5,896 nucleotides of DNA from Gammaproteobacteria bacterium (GTDB lineage Bacteria > Pseudomonadota > Gammaproteobacteria > Pseudomonadales > GM7GCV1). The notes under the pieces were generated by a model. It saw only the letters and a list, made by a program, of their open reading frames with translations, was not told where the DNA came from and ran no database searches. Within the stretch, counting starts at the first letter, position 1. Every line of letters begins with the position of its first letter. This document shows positions 1 to 5,896 of the stretch, piece after piece. The position numbers were made by a program, and so were the translations under genes. The stretch covers positions 1 to 5,896 of the forward strand of contig JAURLY010000216.1 of assembly GCA_030830945.1 (NCBI GenBank), written 5' to 3'.

Positions 1-2523
1 CTAAATGTAGGTGAAGGCTTTATTGATCCGCTTGGTTATCACGACGCTACACCTAGATTTTCCTGGAAGTTGCCTGAAGGCGTTAAGCATCAAACAGCCT
101 ATCGTATTGAAGTAAGTGGAGAATCAGCTAACTGGGACAGCGGTTGGGTAGAATCTGATCAGTCGCTTCTGGTTCCCTATGGTGGTGAGCCTTTAGCGTC
201 GCGTGACAAGCTTGAATGGCGCGTTCAATTTAAAGATGAAAATGGGAGTGCATCGGTCTGGAGTGAATTCAGAACACTGGAACTGGGCCTGCTCTCCAAA
301 GATGACTGGTCGGCCAAATGGATTCGACCAGCGGTGGATGCACCCGACGACATTGAGAAAGTTTCTATACTGCAACGAGGCTTTGATCTCGAAGGCCCCA
401 TAGAACAAGCACGTCTTTATGTGACAGCGCGTGGTCTTTTTGAAGTCAGTCTCAATGGTAAAAAGGTAAGCAATGACCATTTTGCCAATGGTTTTACATC
501 CTACTCAAATCGCCTGGACTCACTGACCTATGATGTTACTGACCGGCTACAGAAAGGAGAAAATTCATTGGATGCATTGCTGGCCTACGGCTGGTATGCA
601 GGGCGTTTTGGCTGGAGTGGCCAAAGACATAATTACGGTGATTACCCTGAGCTGCTCTTGCAATTGGAAGTGACTTATCAGGATGGGAGCAAAGAATTAA
701 TAGTTTCTGATGAGCGCTGGCAGGCATCGATGGATGGCCCCATTCTTTCTGCCAGTATCTACGATGGTGAGCATGTCGATGCCCGCAAGGAATGGACTGA
801 ATGGAATCCAGTGATTGCCACAGACGATCTGGGCGCTGCCCGAATAGTTCCCAAGCCTTTTGCACCCGTCAGGGAAACCGAAGTACTGGCTGTTCAGGAA
901 ATTATCGAAGTCGAAGATGGGCGATACATATTGGATCTTGGCCAAAATATGGTTGGTTGGGCAAAGCTTAATATGCCGATGCAAAGTGGCCAGACCACAA
1001 CATTGCGTTTCGCGGAAATGCTCAATCCGGACGGAAGCTTCCACACCGACAACTATCGGTCTGCAAAATCGACTGACTCATATACCGCTGCAGCAGATGA
1101 AACAGTTGAGTGGGAGCCAAAATTTACTTTCCACGGATTTCGTTACGTTGAGATTTCCGGGTTGCCAGAAGGCATCGAGCCGCAAAATGACTGGGTTTTC
1201 GGGGTGGTTCTGCATTCTGATCTGGAAAAAATCGGAAAATTTGAATCTTCGCACGCTAAATTGAATCATTTGCAGCGCAACATCACCTGGGGCCAGCGCG
1301 GCAACTTTTTGGATATTCCTACCGACTGCCCGCAACGCGATGAGCGTGCGGGCTGGACTGGCGACGCCCAGGTATTTGTACCGACCTCTATGTTTAATTA
1401 CGACAGCCACGCTTTCTGGAAAAGCTGGCTGACATCCATGCGCGATGACCAAATGGAAAACGGCAACATTCCCGATATCATCCCGGATATTCTGGGCAAG
1501 GGTGGAAGCCCCGGCTGGGTGGATGCCGCCACCTTCATTCCTTGGGAAGTTTATCTGCGTACCGGTGATACCGAAGTGCTCACCGAAAACTACCAAATGA
1601 TGGAAGATCTGGTTGGTTGGTATCGCAGCCAAATGGTCGATGGCCTTATGCCAGATATACAAGGGTACGGCGATTGGCTTCAGCCTTATTCAAGCAATGA
1701 TCGCTTTGGCGATACACCGCACTCAATATTGGGCCTAGCGTTCTATGGCCGCAGCAGTCAGGTTATGGCCGAAATCGCTGCCGTTCTGGGGAATGAACAG
1801 GATGCCGAAAAATATACCGAAGAAGCGCAGTCCATTGCTCAATCTTTTACCGATTATTACTTTAATACCGAGGGCCGGCTGCAAAATGTCCCCGAGACCC
1901 AGACGTCCTATTTACTGGCGATTGAATTTGATTTGATTCCGGAATCAATGAAAGAGTCGGCAACCCAAAATCTGGTTCGGCTAATTGATGAGGCTGATGG
2001 TCATTTGCGTACGGGTTTCCTTGGTACGCCTTATATCGTCAGCGTGCTAGAGGAAATGGGTAGACAAGACCTGGCTTTATCGATTCTTTTTAAGGAATCA
2101 TATCCTTCCTGGTTTTATTCAATTAATCAGGGTGCAACGACCATGTGGGAGCGCTGGAATAGCTACTCATTGGAAGATGGCTTCAACGGTGCAGGCATGA
2201 ACTCGTTAAACCACTATGCCTATGGAGCCATAGGACAGTGGATGTATGAACGCATTGCCGGACTTACGCCTGACCCGGAAAACCCCGGATACAAACATTT
2301 CTTTATCCGACCTCTGGTTCCGGCCCAACTGGAATGGGCCAGTGCCGAGCTTGAAACAGCCTACGGTAAAGCTTCCAGTGAATGGCGGATCGAGAATGGT
2401 CAGCTAATAATGGAAGTTGTTGTTCCGCCCAATACTACTGCAACCATTGAGTTTCCCGGCGACCGTGTACCTGAAACTGTGGAGGCGGGCACTTATCGCT
2501 ATGAGCTGGGCTATGAGTTATAG
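1..2523 (+). CDS. Alpha-L-rhamnosidase, GH78 family (5' end outside window)
   Basis: Predicted to hydrolyse terminal alpha-L-rhamnosyl residues by inversion, probably outside the cytoplasm on rhamnose-containing polysaccharide or oligosaccharide. The reading frame is open from base 1 and the first visible residues (FIDPLGYHDATPRFSWKL) match the usual start of the mature family N-terminus. The start codon and any signal peptide therefore lie upstream, and the TTG at 70 is internal. Numbering from base 1, 840 residues are visible: an Fn3-like domain (about 1-95), rhamnosidase N-terminal beta domain (about 125-295), concanavalin-like domain (about 305-405, with LDLGQNMVGW), six-hairpin catalytic barrel (about 410-755) and a C-terminal beta domain (about 757-840). 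The catalytic signature DCPQRDERAGWTGDA is intact. Its Glu448 (codon 1342-1344) corresponds to the family general acid, and Glu717 in MWERW (codon 2149-2151) to the general base. Probably only a few tens of residues are missing. It ends with TAG at 2521. Family assignment is very secure; the exact substrate is inferred from the neighbouring GH28 gene. Confidence 0.95.
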   Translation, partial: LNVGEGFIDPLGYHDATPRFSWKLPEGVKHQTAYRIEVSGESANWDSGWVESDQSLLVPYGGEPLASRDKLEWRVQFKDENGSASVWSEFRTLELGLLSKDDWSAKWIRPAVDAPDDIEKVSILQRGFDLEGPIEQARLYVTARGLFEVSLNGKKVSNDHFANGFTSYSNRLDSLTYDVTDRLQKGENSLDALLAYGWYAGRFGWSGQRHNYGDYPELLLQLEVTYQDGSKELIVSDERWQASMDGPILSASIYDGEHVDARKEWTEWNPVIATDDLGAARIVPKPFAPVRETEVLAVQEIIEVEDGRYILDLGQNMVGWAKLNMPMQSGQTTTLRFAEMLNPDGSFHTDNYRSAKSTDSYTAAADETVEWEPKFTFHGFRYVEISGLPEGIEPQNDWVFGVVLHSDLEKIGKFESSHAKLNHLQRNITWGQRGNFLDIPTDCPQRDERAGWTGDAQVFVPTSMFNYDSHAFWKSWLTSMRDDQMENGNIPDIIPDILGKGGSPGWVDAATFIPWEVYLRTGDTEVLTENYQMMEDLVGWYRSQMVDGLMPDIQGYGDWLQPYSSNDRFGDTPHSILGLAFYGRSSQVMAEIAAVLGNEQDAEKYTEEAQSIAQSFTDYYFNTEGRLQNVPETQTSYLLAIEFDLIPESMKESATQNLVRLIDEADGHLRTGFLGTPYIVSVLEEMGRQDLALSILFKESYPSWFYSINQGATTMWERWNSYSLEDGFNGAGMNSLNHYAYGAIGQWMYERIAGLTPDPENPGYKHFFIRPLVPAQLEWASAELETAYGKASSEWRIENGQLIMEVVVPPNTTATIEFPGDRVPETVEAGTYRYELGYEL

Positions 2524-2540
2524 CGAGGGAGCAATCTCGC
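2523..2540 (+). terminator. Weak hairpin just after the rhamnosidase stop
   Basis: A 5-bp inverted repeat, GCGAG (2523-2527) and CTCGC (2536-2540) with an 8-base loop, begins at the last base of the stop codon. No T-run follows, so it is at best a weak or factor-assisted terminator, or a 3'-end stabilising hairpin. Confidence 0.2.
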
Positions 2541-2719
2541 CGAGAGAGTAGGCGAATTTGTTCAGTTGTTTAAGAGAGTTTTTCTGAGAATAATTGCACA
2601 TGAGAGTCGTGCTTTCTCCTAATAGAAAGTTAGTTTGGAAAAATTACATAAAGCTTTCTGGATGTTGAAGAAACATTGGGGCTAAAATCAGGCTAAATGT
2701 AAAAACTTCTAGGTGTGGT
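2524..2719. other. 196-base intergenic region between the GH78 and DUF3014 genes
   Basis: No gene is supported here. Besides the hairpin at its left edge it holds a second inverted repeat, GCTTTCT (2611-2617) and AGAAAGT (2624-2630), six Watson-Crick pairs plus one G-U around a 6-base loop, again without a T-run. The motif GCTTTCT recurs at 2653-2659. A TAAAAT at 2683-2688 could be a -10 box for the DUF3014 gene, but no good -35 box sits 16-18 bases upstream. The ribosome binding site of the next gene is probably AGG at 2711-2713, six bases before its ATG. The gap length fits separate transcription of the downstream gene, but does not prove it. Confidence 0.4.
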
Positions 2720-3499
2720 ATGTACAAAAAACTGGGTATTGGATTTGTCGTTATTCTCGCCTTGGTGATTACTGCCTATTTTGGGATGAAATCTGACCCT
2801 GAAATTGACACAGATGTGGCCCAGCAGCCCGGCCCCCAGCAAATACGTCGTGCTGAGCCAGCTCGGGAATTGCCACCAACACCACCTGAGGTGGTAAATA
2901 CCTATAACCTTACCGGTGATCTGCCAACCCTTGATGGTAGCGATGACGTTCTGTTCAATCATCTTTCCATGCTGTTGAGCTCTGTGCGTCTGGGATTGCT
3001 GAATGATGACCAATTTATCCGCAAGGCCGTGCTGCAAGTAGACAACGCAGCCAAGGGTAATCTTGTTTACCAACACAGTCCGCTAAGAGCCCCATTGGGT
3101 AATCTGGAAATAATGAATCAGGAAGATGGGAAGATATACATCAATCCTGAAAGTTATGCGCGATATAACGTTTATGGCGATTTGATGGCGTCTATGGATA
3201 CCGGGCTAATGGTTGCCTATTACCGTTTTTATGAGCCACTTCTGGACGAAGCCTATATGGAACTTGGTTATCCGGAAGGAAGCTTTCGAGGAACATTGAT
3301 TACCGCTATAGATCAGGCGTTGGCTGCGCCAGTTATCGATGGGCCTGTTGAGCTTGCCCAGCCCGAAGCCAACTACGTTTACGCCAACGAATCACTTGAA
3401 TCCCTGAATATGGTGCAAAAGCAGCTATTGCGTATGGGGCCAGAAAATACCACCAAGATTCAGGAGGCACTCCAAAGGTTTAAAGCCAGAATTCAATAA
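2720..3499 (+). CDS. DUF3014 domain protein, single-pass membrane anchored
   Basis: A 259-residue protein of unknown function. Residues 1-4 (MYKK) are basic and are followed by one hydrophobic segment at about 5-23, which reads as an uncleaved N-terminal membrane anchor. A Pro/Gln-rich linker follows (about 33-60), then a globular domain from about 65 to the end. That domain carries the pattern I associate with DUF3014: LPTLDGSDD at 68-76, a VDN-x-x-KGN element near 107-114, a Y-x-NPESYARYN-x-Y block at 140-152, ELGYPEG near 181-187, and the C-terminal QKQLLRMGPEN at 233-243. The bulk of the protein is expected in the periplasm. ATG at 2720 has an AGG six bases upstream, and the membrane segment begins right after it, which supports this start. 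The family is common in proteobacteria and no biochemical role is known to me. Nothing in its sequence ties it to carbohydrate metabolism, so its place between two glycoside hydrolase genes may be incidental. Confidence 0.88.
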   Translation: MYKKLGIGFVVILALVITAYFGMKSDPEIDTDVAQQPGPQQIRRAEPARELPPTPPEVVNTYNLTGDLPTLDGSDDVLFNHLSMLLSSVRLGLLNDDQFIRKAVLQVDNAAKGNLVYQHSPLRAPLGNLEIMNQEDGKIYINPESYARYNVYGDLMASMDTGLMVAYYRFYEPLLDEAYMELGYPEGSFRGTLITAIDQALAAPVIDGPVELAQPEANYVYANESLESLNMVQKQLLRMGPENTTKIQEALQRFKARIQ

Positions 3500-3511
3500 T
3501 TAATCACCCGT

Positions 3512-3531
3512 ACCAATAACTGTTTGTTGGT
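3512..3531 (+). terminator. Possible hairpin downstream of the DUF3014 gene
   Basis: ACCAATAA (3512-3519) can pair with TTGTTGGT (3524-3531) through eight pairs, one of them G-U, around the 4-base loop CTGT. It begins 12 bases after the DUF3014 stop. No T-run follows, so intrinsic termination is doubtful. Confidence 0.25.
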
Positions 3532-3540
3532 TCGGCTCTA

Positions 3541-3562
3541 ATATGACTCTTCATATGACTCT
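3541..3562. promoter_or_regulatory. Tandem 10-base direct repeat upstream of the GH28 gene
   Basis: ATATGACTCT occurs twice, at 3541-3550 and 3553-3562, with a 12-base period. The second copy overlaps the palindrome TCATATGA (3551-3558). The repeats lie 33-54 bases upstream of the GH28 start codon, where an operator or activator site could sit. An AT-rich stretch (3568-3584, containing TAAAAT at 3576-3581) follows and might hold a -10 element. The repeat is directly visible; a regulatory role is inference only. Confidence 0.3.
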
Positions 3563-3582
3563 GATCCAAAATATTTAAAATT

Positions 3583-3589
3583 AAGGGGG
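3583..3589 (+). promoter_or_regulatory. Strong ribosome binding site fixing a GTG start for the GH28 gene
   Basis: AAGGGGG lies five bases before GTG at 3595. The frame has a TGA stop at 3562-3564 and no ATG between that stop and the GTG, so this purine run decides the start. Confidence 0.75.
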
Positions 3590-3594
3590 TATCG

Positions 3595-5001
3595 GTGTCA
3601 CATACCATCTCTCGTCGAAGTTTTATTGGTTTTAGCCTGTTAGTGGGAGGCTGTAGTGCCTTGCCAGTGCCTAGTGGGCTGAAAACGGACCCTTGGCAGC
3701 GTGCTGCAGATATACGCAACTCCGTAAGTGAGCCAAACATTCCGGATCGCGAATTTAGCGTGCTTGATTACGGTGCCCTTGGTGACGGTGAGTTTCTAAA
3801 TACCTTTGCTTTTGCTGATGCCATCAATGCTTGTGCCGCTGCAGGCGGTGGGCGTGTTGTGGTTCCCGAAGGGCACTTCCTCACTGGCGCTATCCATCTT
3901 CGGTCAAATATTGAACTGCATCTTGAGGCGGATGCCGTCATTTTGTTTAGTACAGATCCGGAAGACTACCCCCTCGTTTACAGCCGCTATGAAGGCGTTG
4001 AACTCTATAACTATTCGCCCCTGATTTACGCAAAAAATTCGCAGAACGTTGCGGTCACCGGCAAAGGCGTTCTGCATGGACAGGCCGCAGATGAAAACTG
4101 GTGGTCCTGGTGTGGTTCACCCAGGTTTGGCTGGGCAGAGGGTATGCCCCGACAGCATGAAGACCGGGATAAGTTATTTGCACAGGCGGAAGCGGGTGTA
4201 CCGGTAGGCCAGAGAGTCTACGGATCAGGACATTATCTTAGACCCAGCCTAATCGAGTTCTATAACTGTCGGAATGTCATGGTAGAAGGTGTTTCCCTGA
4301 AAGATTCCCCTTTCTGGAATATTCATCCAGTTTTGTGCCGCGATGTGATTGTGCGTGGAGTTACCGTCACAGGGCAGGGCCCAAATAACGATGGCTGCAA
4401 CCCGGAATCAGTTGACGGCATGCTTATTGATGACTGCTACTTTGACACCGGTGATGATTGCATCGCCATAAAATCAGGCCGCAATGCCGATGGCCGGCGT
4501 TTGGCCACACCTTCCCAGAATATTGTTATCAGTGGCTGCCAAATGAGGGCAGGGCACGGTGGTGTAGTGATCGGGAGTGAGATCTCCGGAGGCGTGCACC
4601 ATGTCTTTGCGGAAAACTGCCAAATGGACAGCCCGGATTTGTGGTATGCACTGCGATTTAAAAACAACGCAATGCGCGGCGGCAAGGTAGAAGATATCTA
4701 TGCCCGCGATATCGAGGTAGGGCAAGTCGCCTTCGCCGCCATCACCTGTGATTTCAATTACGAGGAAGGCGCAGATGGACCCTTCGTGCCAGAGCTGAAT
4801 AATCTGGTGGTAGAACGATTGCAAGTAAAACAGGCCGGGCGCGTACTCGATTCACAAGGCCTGCCTGGTGCGCCTGTCAGGAATATCAAGCTCATTGACT
4901 GCAGCTTTGACGGTGTGACTGATCCAAGTATTGTCACCCAAACCCGAGGCTTGGTACTGGACAACGTGAGAGTAAATGGGGAGCAGGTGTCTTCTTTATA
5001 G
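3595..5001 (+). CDS. GH28 polygalacturonase-family protein, predicted Tat-exported lipoprotein
   Basis: A 468-residue member of the pectin-lyase-fold GH28 family, which hydrolyses alpha-1,4-galacturonosyl or rhamnogalacturonan linkages by inversion. The GTG start is supported by the ribosome binding site just upstream. Residues 6-10 are SRRSF, a twin-arginine motif, followed by a short hydrophobic run and LLVGGC with Cys20. This looks like a Tat signal peptide with a lipobox, and Ser21 after the Cys would favour outer-membrane sorting. The fold opens with FSVLDYGALGDGEFLNT (54-70), the common GH28 N-terminal pattern. Catalytic motifs are present: N-N-D 264-266 (Asp266), GDD 286-288 (Asp287, Asp288), GHG 320-322 (His321) and R-F-K 354-356 (family usually R-I-K), so the enzyme should be active. 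The long insertion at about 165-215, rich in Trp and charge, is typical of bacterial exo-acting or oligosaccharide-acting members. Whether it acts on polygalacturonan, rhamnogalacturonan or oligomers cannot be told from sequence. The neighbouring GH78 gene favours a rhamnose-containing pectin. Confidence 0.93.
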   Translation: MSHTISRRSFIGFSLLVGGCSALPVPSGLKTDPWQRAADIRNSVSEPNIPDREFSVLDYGALGDGEFLNTFAFADAINACAAAGGGRVVVPEGHFLTGAIHLRSNIELHLEADAVILFSTDPEDYPLVYSRYEGVELYNYSPLIYAKNSQNVAVTGKGVLHGQAADENWWSWCGSPRFGWAEGMPRQHEDRDKLFAQAEAGVPVGQRVYGSGHYLRPSLIEFYNCRNVMVEGVSLKDSPFWNIHPVLCRDVIVRGVTVTGQGPNNDGCNPESVDGMLIDDCYFDTGDDCIAIKSGRNADGRRLATPSQNIVISGCQMRAGHGGVVIGSEISGGVHHVFAENCQMDSPDLWYALRFKNNAMRGGKVEDIYARDIEVGQVAFAAITCDFNYEEGADGPFVPELNNLVVERLQVKQAGRVLDSQGLPGAPVRNIKLIDCSFDGVTDPSIVTQTRGLVLDNVRVNGEQVSSL

Positions 5002-5019
5002 CTGATGCCTGTAGTCTGT

Positions 5020-5612
5020 TTACCAACCACTATCCAAGGGCTGGCTTTCGTCAGGCGTGATATCGATGACGGCACAGTGATGGTAGGTAAACCCACCTTC
5101 GGCAAAACCTGGATGATCTACCATAAACTGAACTACCTGGAGAAAGCAGTTTTCGCAATCGATATTGGGAACACGAATTTCGGTTTCCAGTGGCCCCAAG
5201 CGGCGTTCATAATTTTCCCATAGTCCATCTACCAATATCGGTGGCTGCGGATTTTGATCGATCGGAAATGCGGCAGACCTGGGGCCGCTTTCGGTATTTT
5301 CATTATGGCCGGCGTATCGCCCGGTAACCAGTTGATGCGTTTGGCCAGCGAAATCCGGTAATGGCCGGGATGATAAATGGTCTCGTTGATGGCCACTCGA
5401 AGTAACTGTCCCCCGGTAACCTCGGTAACTGCGCCCGTGCGGGTGCCGCCATCGGCCAGTTTTCCACCACAGGGAGCTATTTTCTGCGGATCACCACGCT
5501 CATCTTCGACAATCCATGATGCTGGCGCAATTAATTGGAAATGTGCATGGGCAAGGCTGGCGCCAAGCCCAAATGCCAAAGCGATAATCATTTTAAATAC
5601 GTTGTTTTTCAA
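5020..5612 (-). pseudogene. SCE4755-type LPMO-like secreted protein, broken by a -1 frameshift
   Basis: The N-terminal part lies in one frame (5612 down to about 5305; that frame stops at 5229). The C-terminal part lies in another, which joins near 5340-5283 and ends with TAA at 5022-5020. The span is 593 bases; one added base makes 594, a 197-residue protein. The start is TTG at 5612: an in-frame TAA lies at 5621-5619 and AGG at 5624-5622 is a plausible ribosome binding site. Residues 1-23 form a signal peptide ending in AHA, so the mature protein would begin with His24, as in LPMOs whose N-terminal His binds copper. Family-like blocks are DPQKIAPCGG (41-50), ETIYHPGHYRISLA (77-90, His81 and His84) and, after the shift, IDCENCFLQVVQFM and YHHCA, with candidate copper ligand histidines. 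I recognise it as the family named SCE4755 polysaccharide monooxygenase-like; activity is unproven. It follows the sulfatase-like gene by 28 bases and is probably cotranscribed. The shift may be a mutation or a sequencing error. Confidence 0.78.
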
Positions 5613-5640
5613 TTTAGGTTACCTGATTTGCTGATTTTAA

Positions 5641-5896
5641 TTATTCTACCAAGTGTGTGATTTCACTACTTTCCTGATATCCAATTCGATGAGCCACTGC
5701 TCTGATTTCAGTTCCAGATTCAGCCTTAAAAGGCCCTTGATATACTGCCCAGGATTCCGGTGACTCTTTATTTTTGATGATTTTATAGGCGATGGATGCA
5801 CCGTTGGTCTCGCTTTGGATGCTAACTACGCCATCACTCATATGGACTTCTGGAGCTGAGGTTATTGGCTGTTGTTCACTGCCTTGCCACAATTGA
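5641..5896 (-). CDS. C-terminal fragment of a probable sulfatase (Fn3/Chb-Hex-like tail), 5' end outside window
   Basis: The frame is open to the window edge at 5896 and stops with TAA at 5643-5641, so about 85 C-terminal residues are seen; the TTG at 5892 is internal. The visible text begins QLWQGSEQQPIT and continues as a small beta-sandwich-like domain containing NGASIAYKI, a W-x-VYQGPF element and AHRIGYQES. This pattern (a 'TEGASIAYKI ... W-x-x-Y-x-x-PF ... A-RIGY-x-S' tail after a Pro-rich junction) is one I associate with the C-terminus of bacterial sulfatases of the heparan N-sulfatase-like kind, where an Fn3- or chitobiase C-terminal-like domain follows the catalytic core. The catalytic domain and its formylglycine motif are beyond the window, so sulfatase identity is inference. 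The alternative is another secreted enzyme with the same accessory domain. It is the upstream gene of a probable two-gene unit with the LPMO-like gene. Confidence 0.6.
   Translation of the reverse strand, partial: QLWQGSEQQPITSAPEVHMSDGVVSIQSETNGASIAYKIIKNKESPESWAVYQGPFKAESGTEIRAVAHRIGYQESSEITHLVE

Noticed and set aside
70..72. TTG at 70 as the start of the rhamnosidase
   Set aside because: The frame is open to base 1 and the residues before it (PLGYHDATPRFSWKL) match the conserved family N-terminus. No signal peptide follows the TTG.
1078..1662. 194-residue - strand open frame inside the rhamnosidase gene
   Set aside because: It is fully antisense to the conserved catalytic region of GH78, with no recognisable domain. 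It is a shadow of coding bias.
5002..5019. Bidirectional terminator between the convergent GH28 and LPMO-like genes
   Set aside because: The gap is only 18 bases, and I find no convincing stem or T-run in it or at its edges.
5005..5223. 72-residue + strand open frame after the GH28 stop
   Set aside because: It lies entirely opposite the conserved C-terminal half of the LPMO-like gene, which has clear family motifs on the - strand.
5020..5235. A separate small - strand gene starting at TTG 5235
   Set aside because: The same frame continues upstream of 5235 with family-like sequence (NTESGPRSAA), so this is the 3' half of the frameshifted LPMO-like gene and not an independent gene.
5283..5340. 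Programmed -1 ribosomal frameshifting in the LPMO-like gene
   Set aside because: I see no X-XXY-YYZ slippery heptamer in the incoming frame and no evident downstream stem or pseudoknot. An ordinary indel is the simpler explanation.

Overview
The window carries three genes on the + strand followed by two genes, in a probable operon, on the - strand. The composition is moderate in GC. The gene content (DUF3014 protein, Tat-type lipoprotein signal, exported carbohydrate enzymes, sulfatase-like C-terminus) suggests a polysaccharide-degrading gammaproteobacterium, possibly marine and of the Cellvibrionales or Alteromonadales kind. No rRNA or other taxonomic marker is present, so this is inference.

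Plus strand, positions 1-5001. First is a nearly complete GH78 alpha-L-rhamnosidase, cut at its 5' end by the window edge (1-2523). A 196-base gap follows. Next is a DUF3014 membrane-anchored protein of unknown function (2720-3499). A 95-base gap with a 10-base direct repeat leads to a GH28 polygalacturonase-family enzyme (3595-5001), which has a GTG start, a strong ribosome binding site and an apparent twin-arginine lipoprotein signal. GH78 and GH28 together are typical of loci that take apart rhamnose- and galacturonate-containing polysaccharides such as rhamnogalacturonan or pectin.

Minus strand, positions 5896-5020, convergent with the GH28 gene across only 18 bases. First in transcription order is the C-terminal end of a protein resembling the Fn3/Chb-Hex-like tail of bacterial polysaccharide sulfatases (5641-5896, start outside the window). 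After 28 bases comes a secreted LPMO-like protein of the SCE4755 type (5020-5612). Its mature N-terminus is a histidine. The gene as given is broken by a -1 frameshift: adding one base would restore a 197-residue protein.

Taken together, the window looks like part of a carbohydrate-utilisation locus: rhamnosidase, galacturonidase-type GH28, a putative sulfatase and a putative copper-binding LPMO-like protein. The most notable points are the frameshifted LPMO-like gene, its position directly behind a sulfatase-like gene, and the predicted lipid anchoring of the GH28 enzyme. No RNA genes, CRISPR arrays, insertion sequences or att sites were seen.
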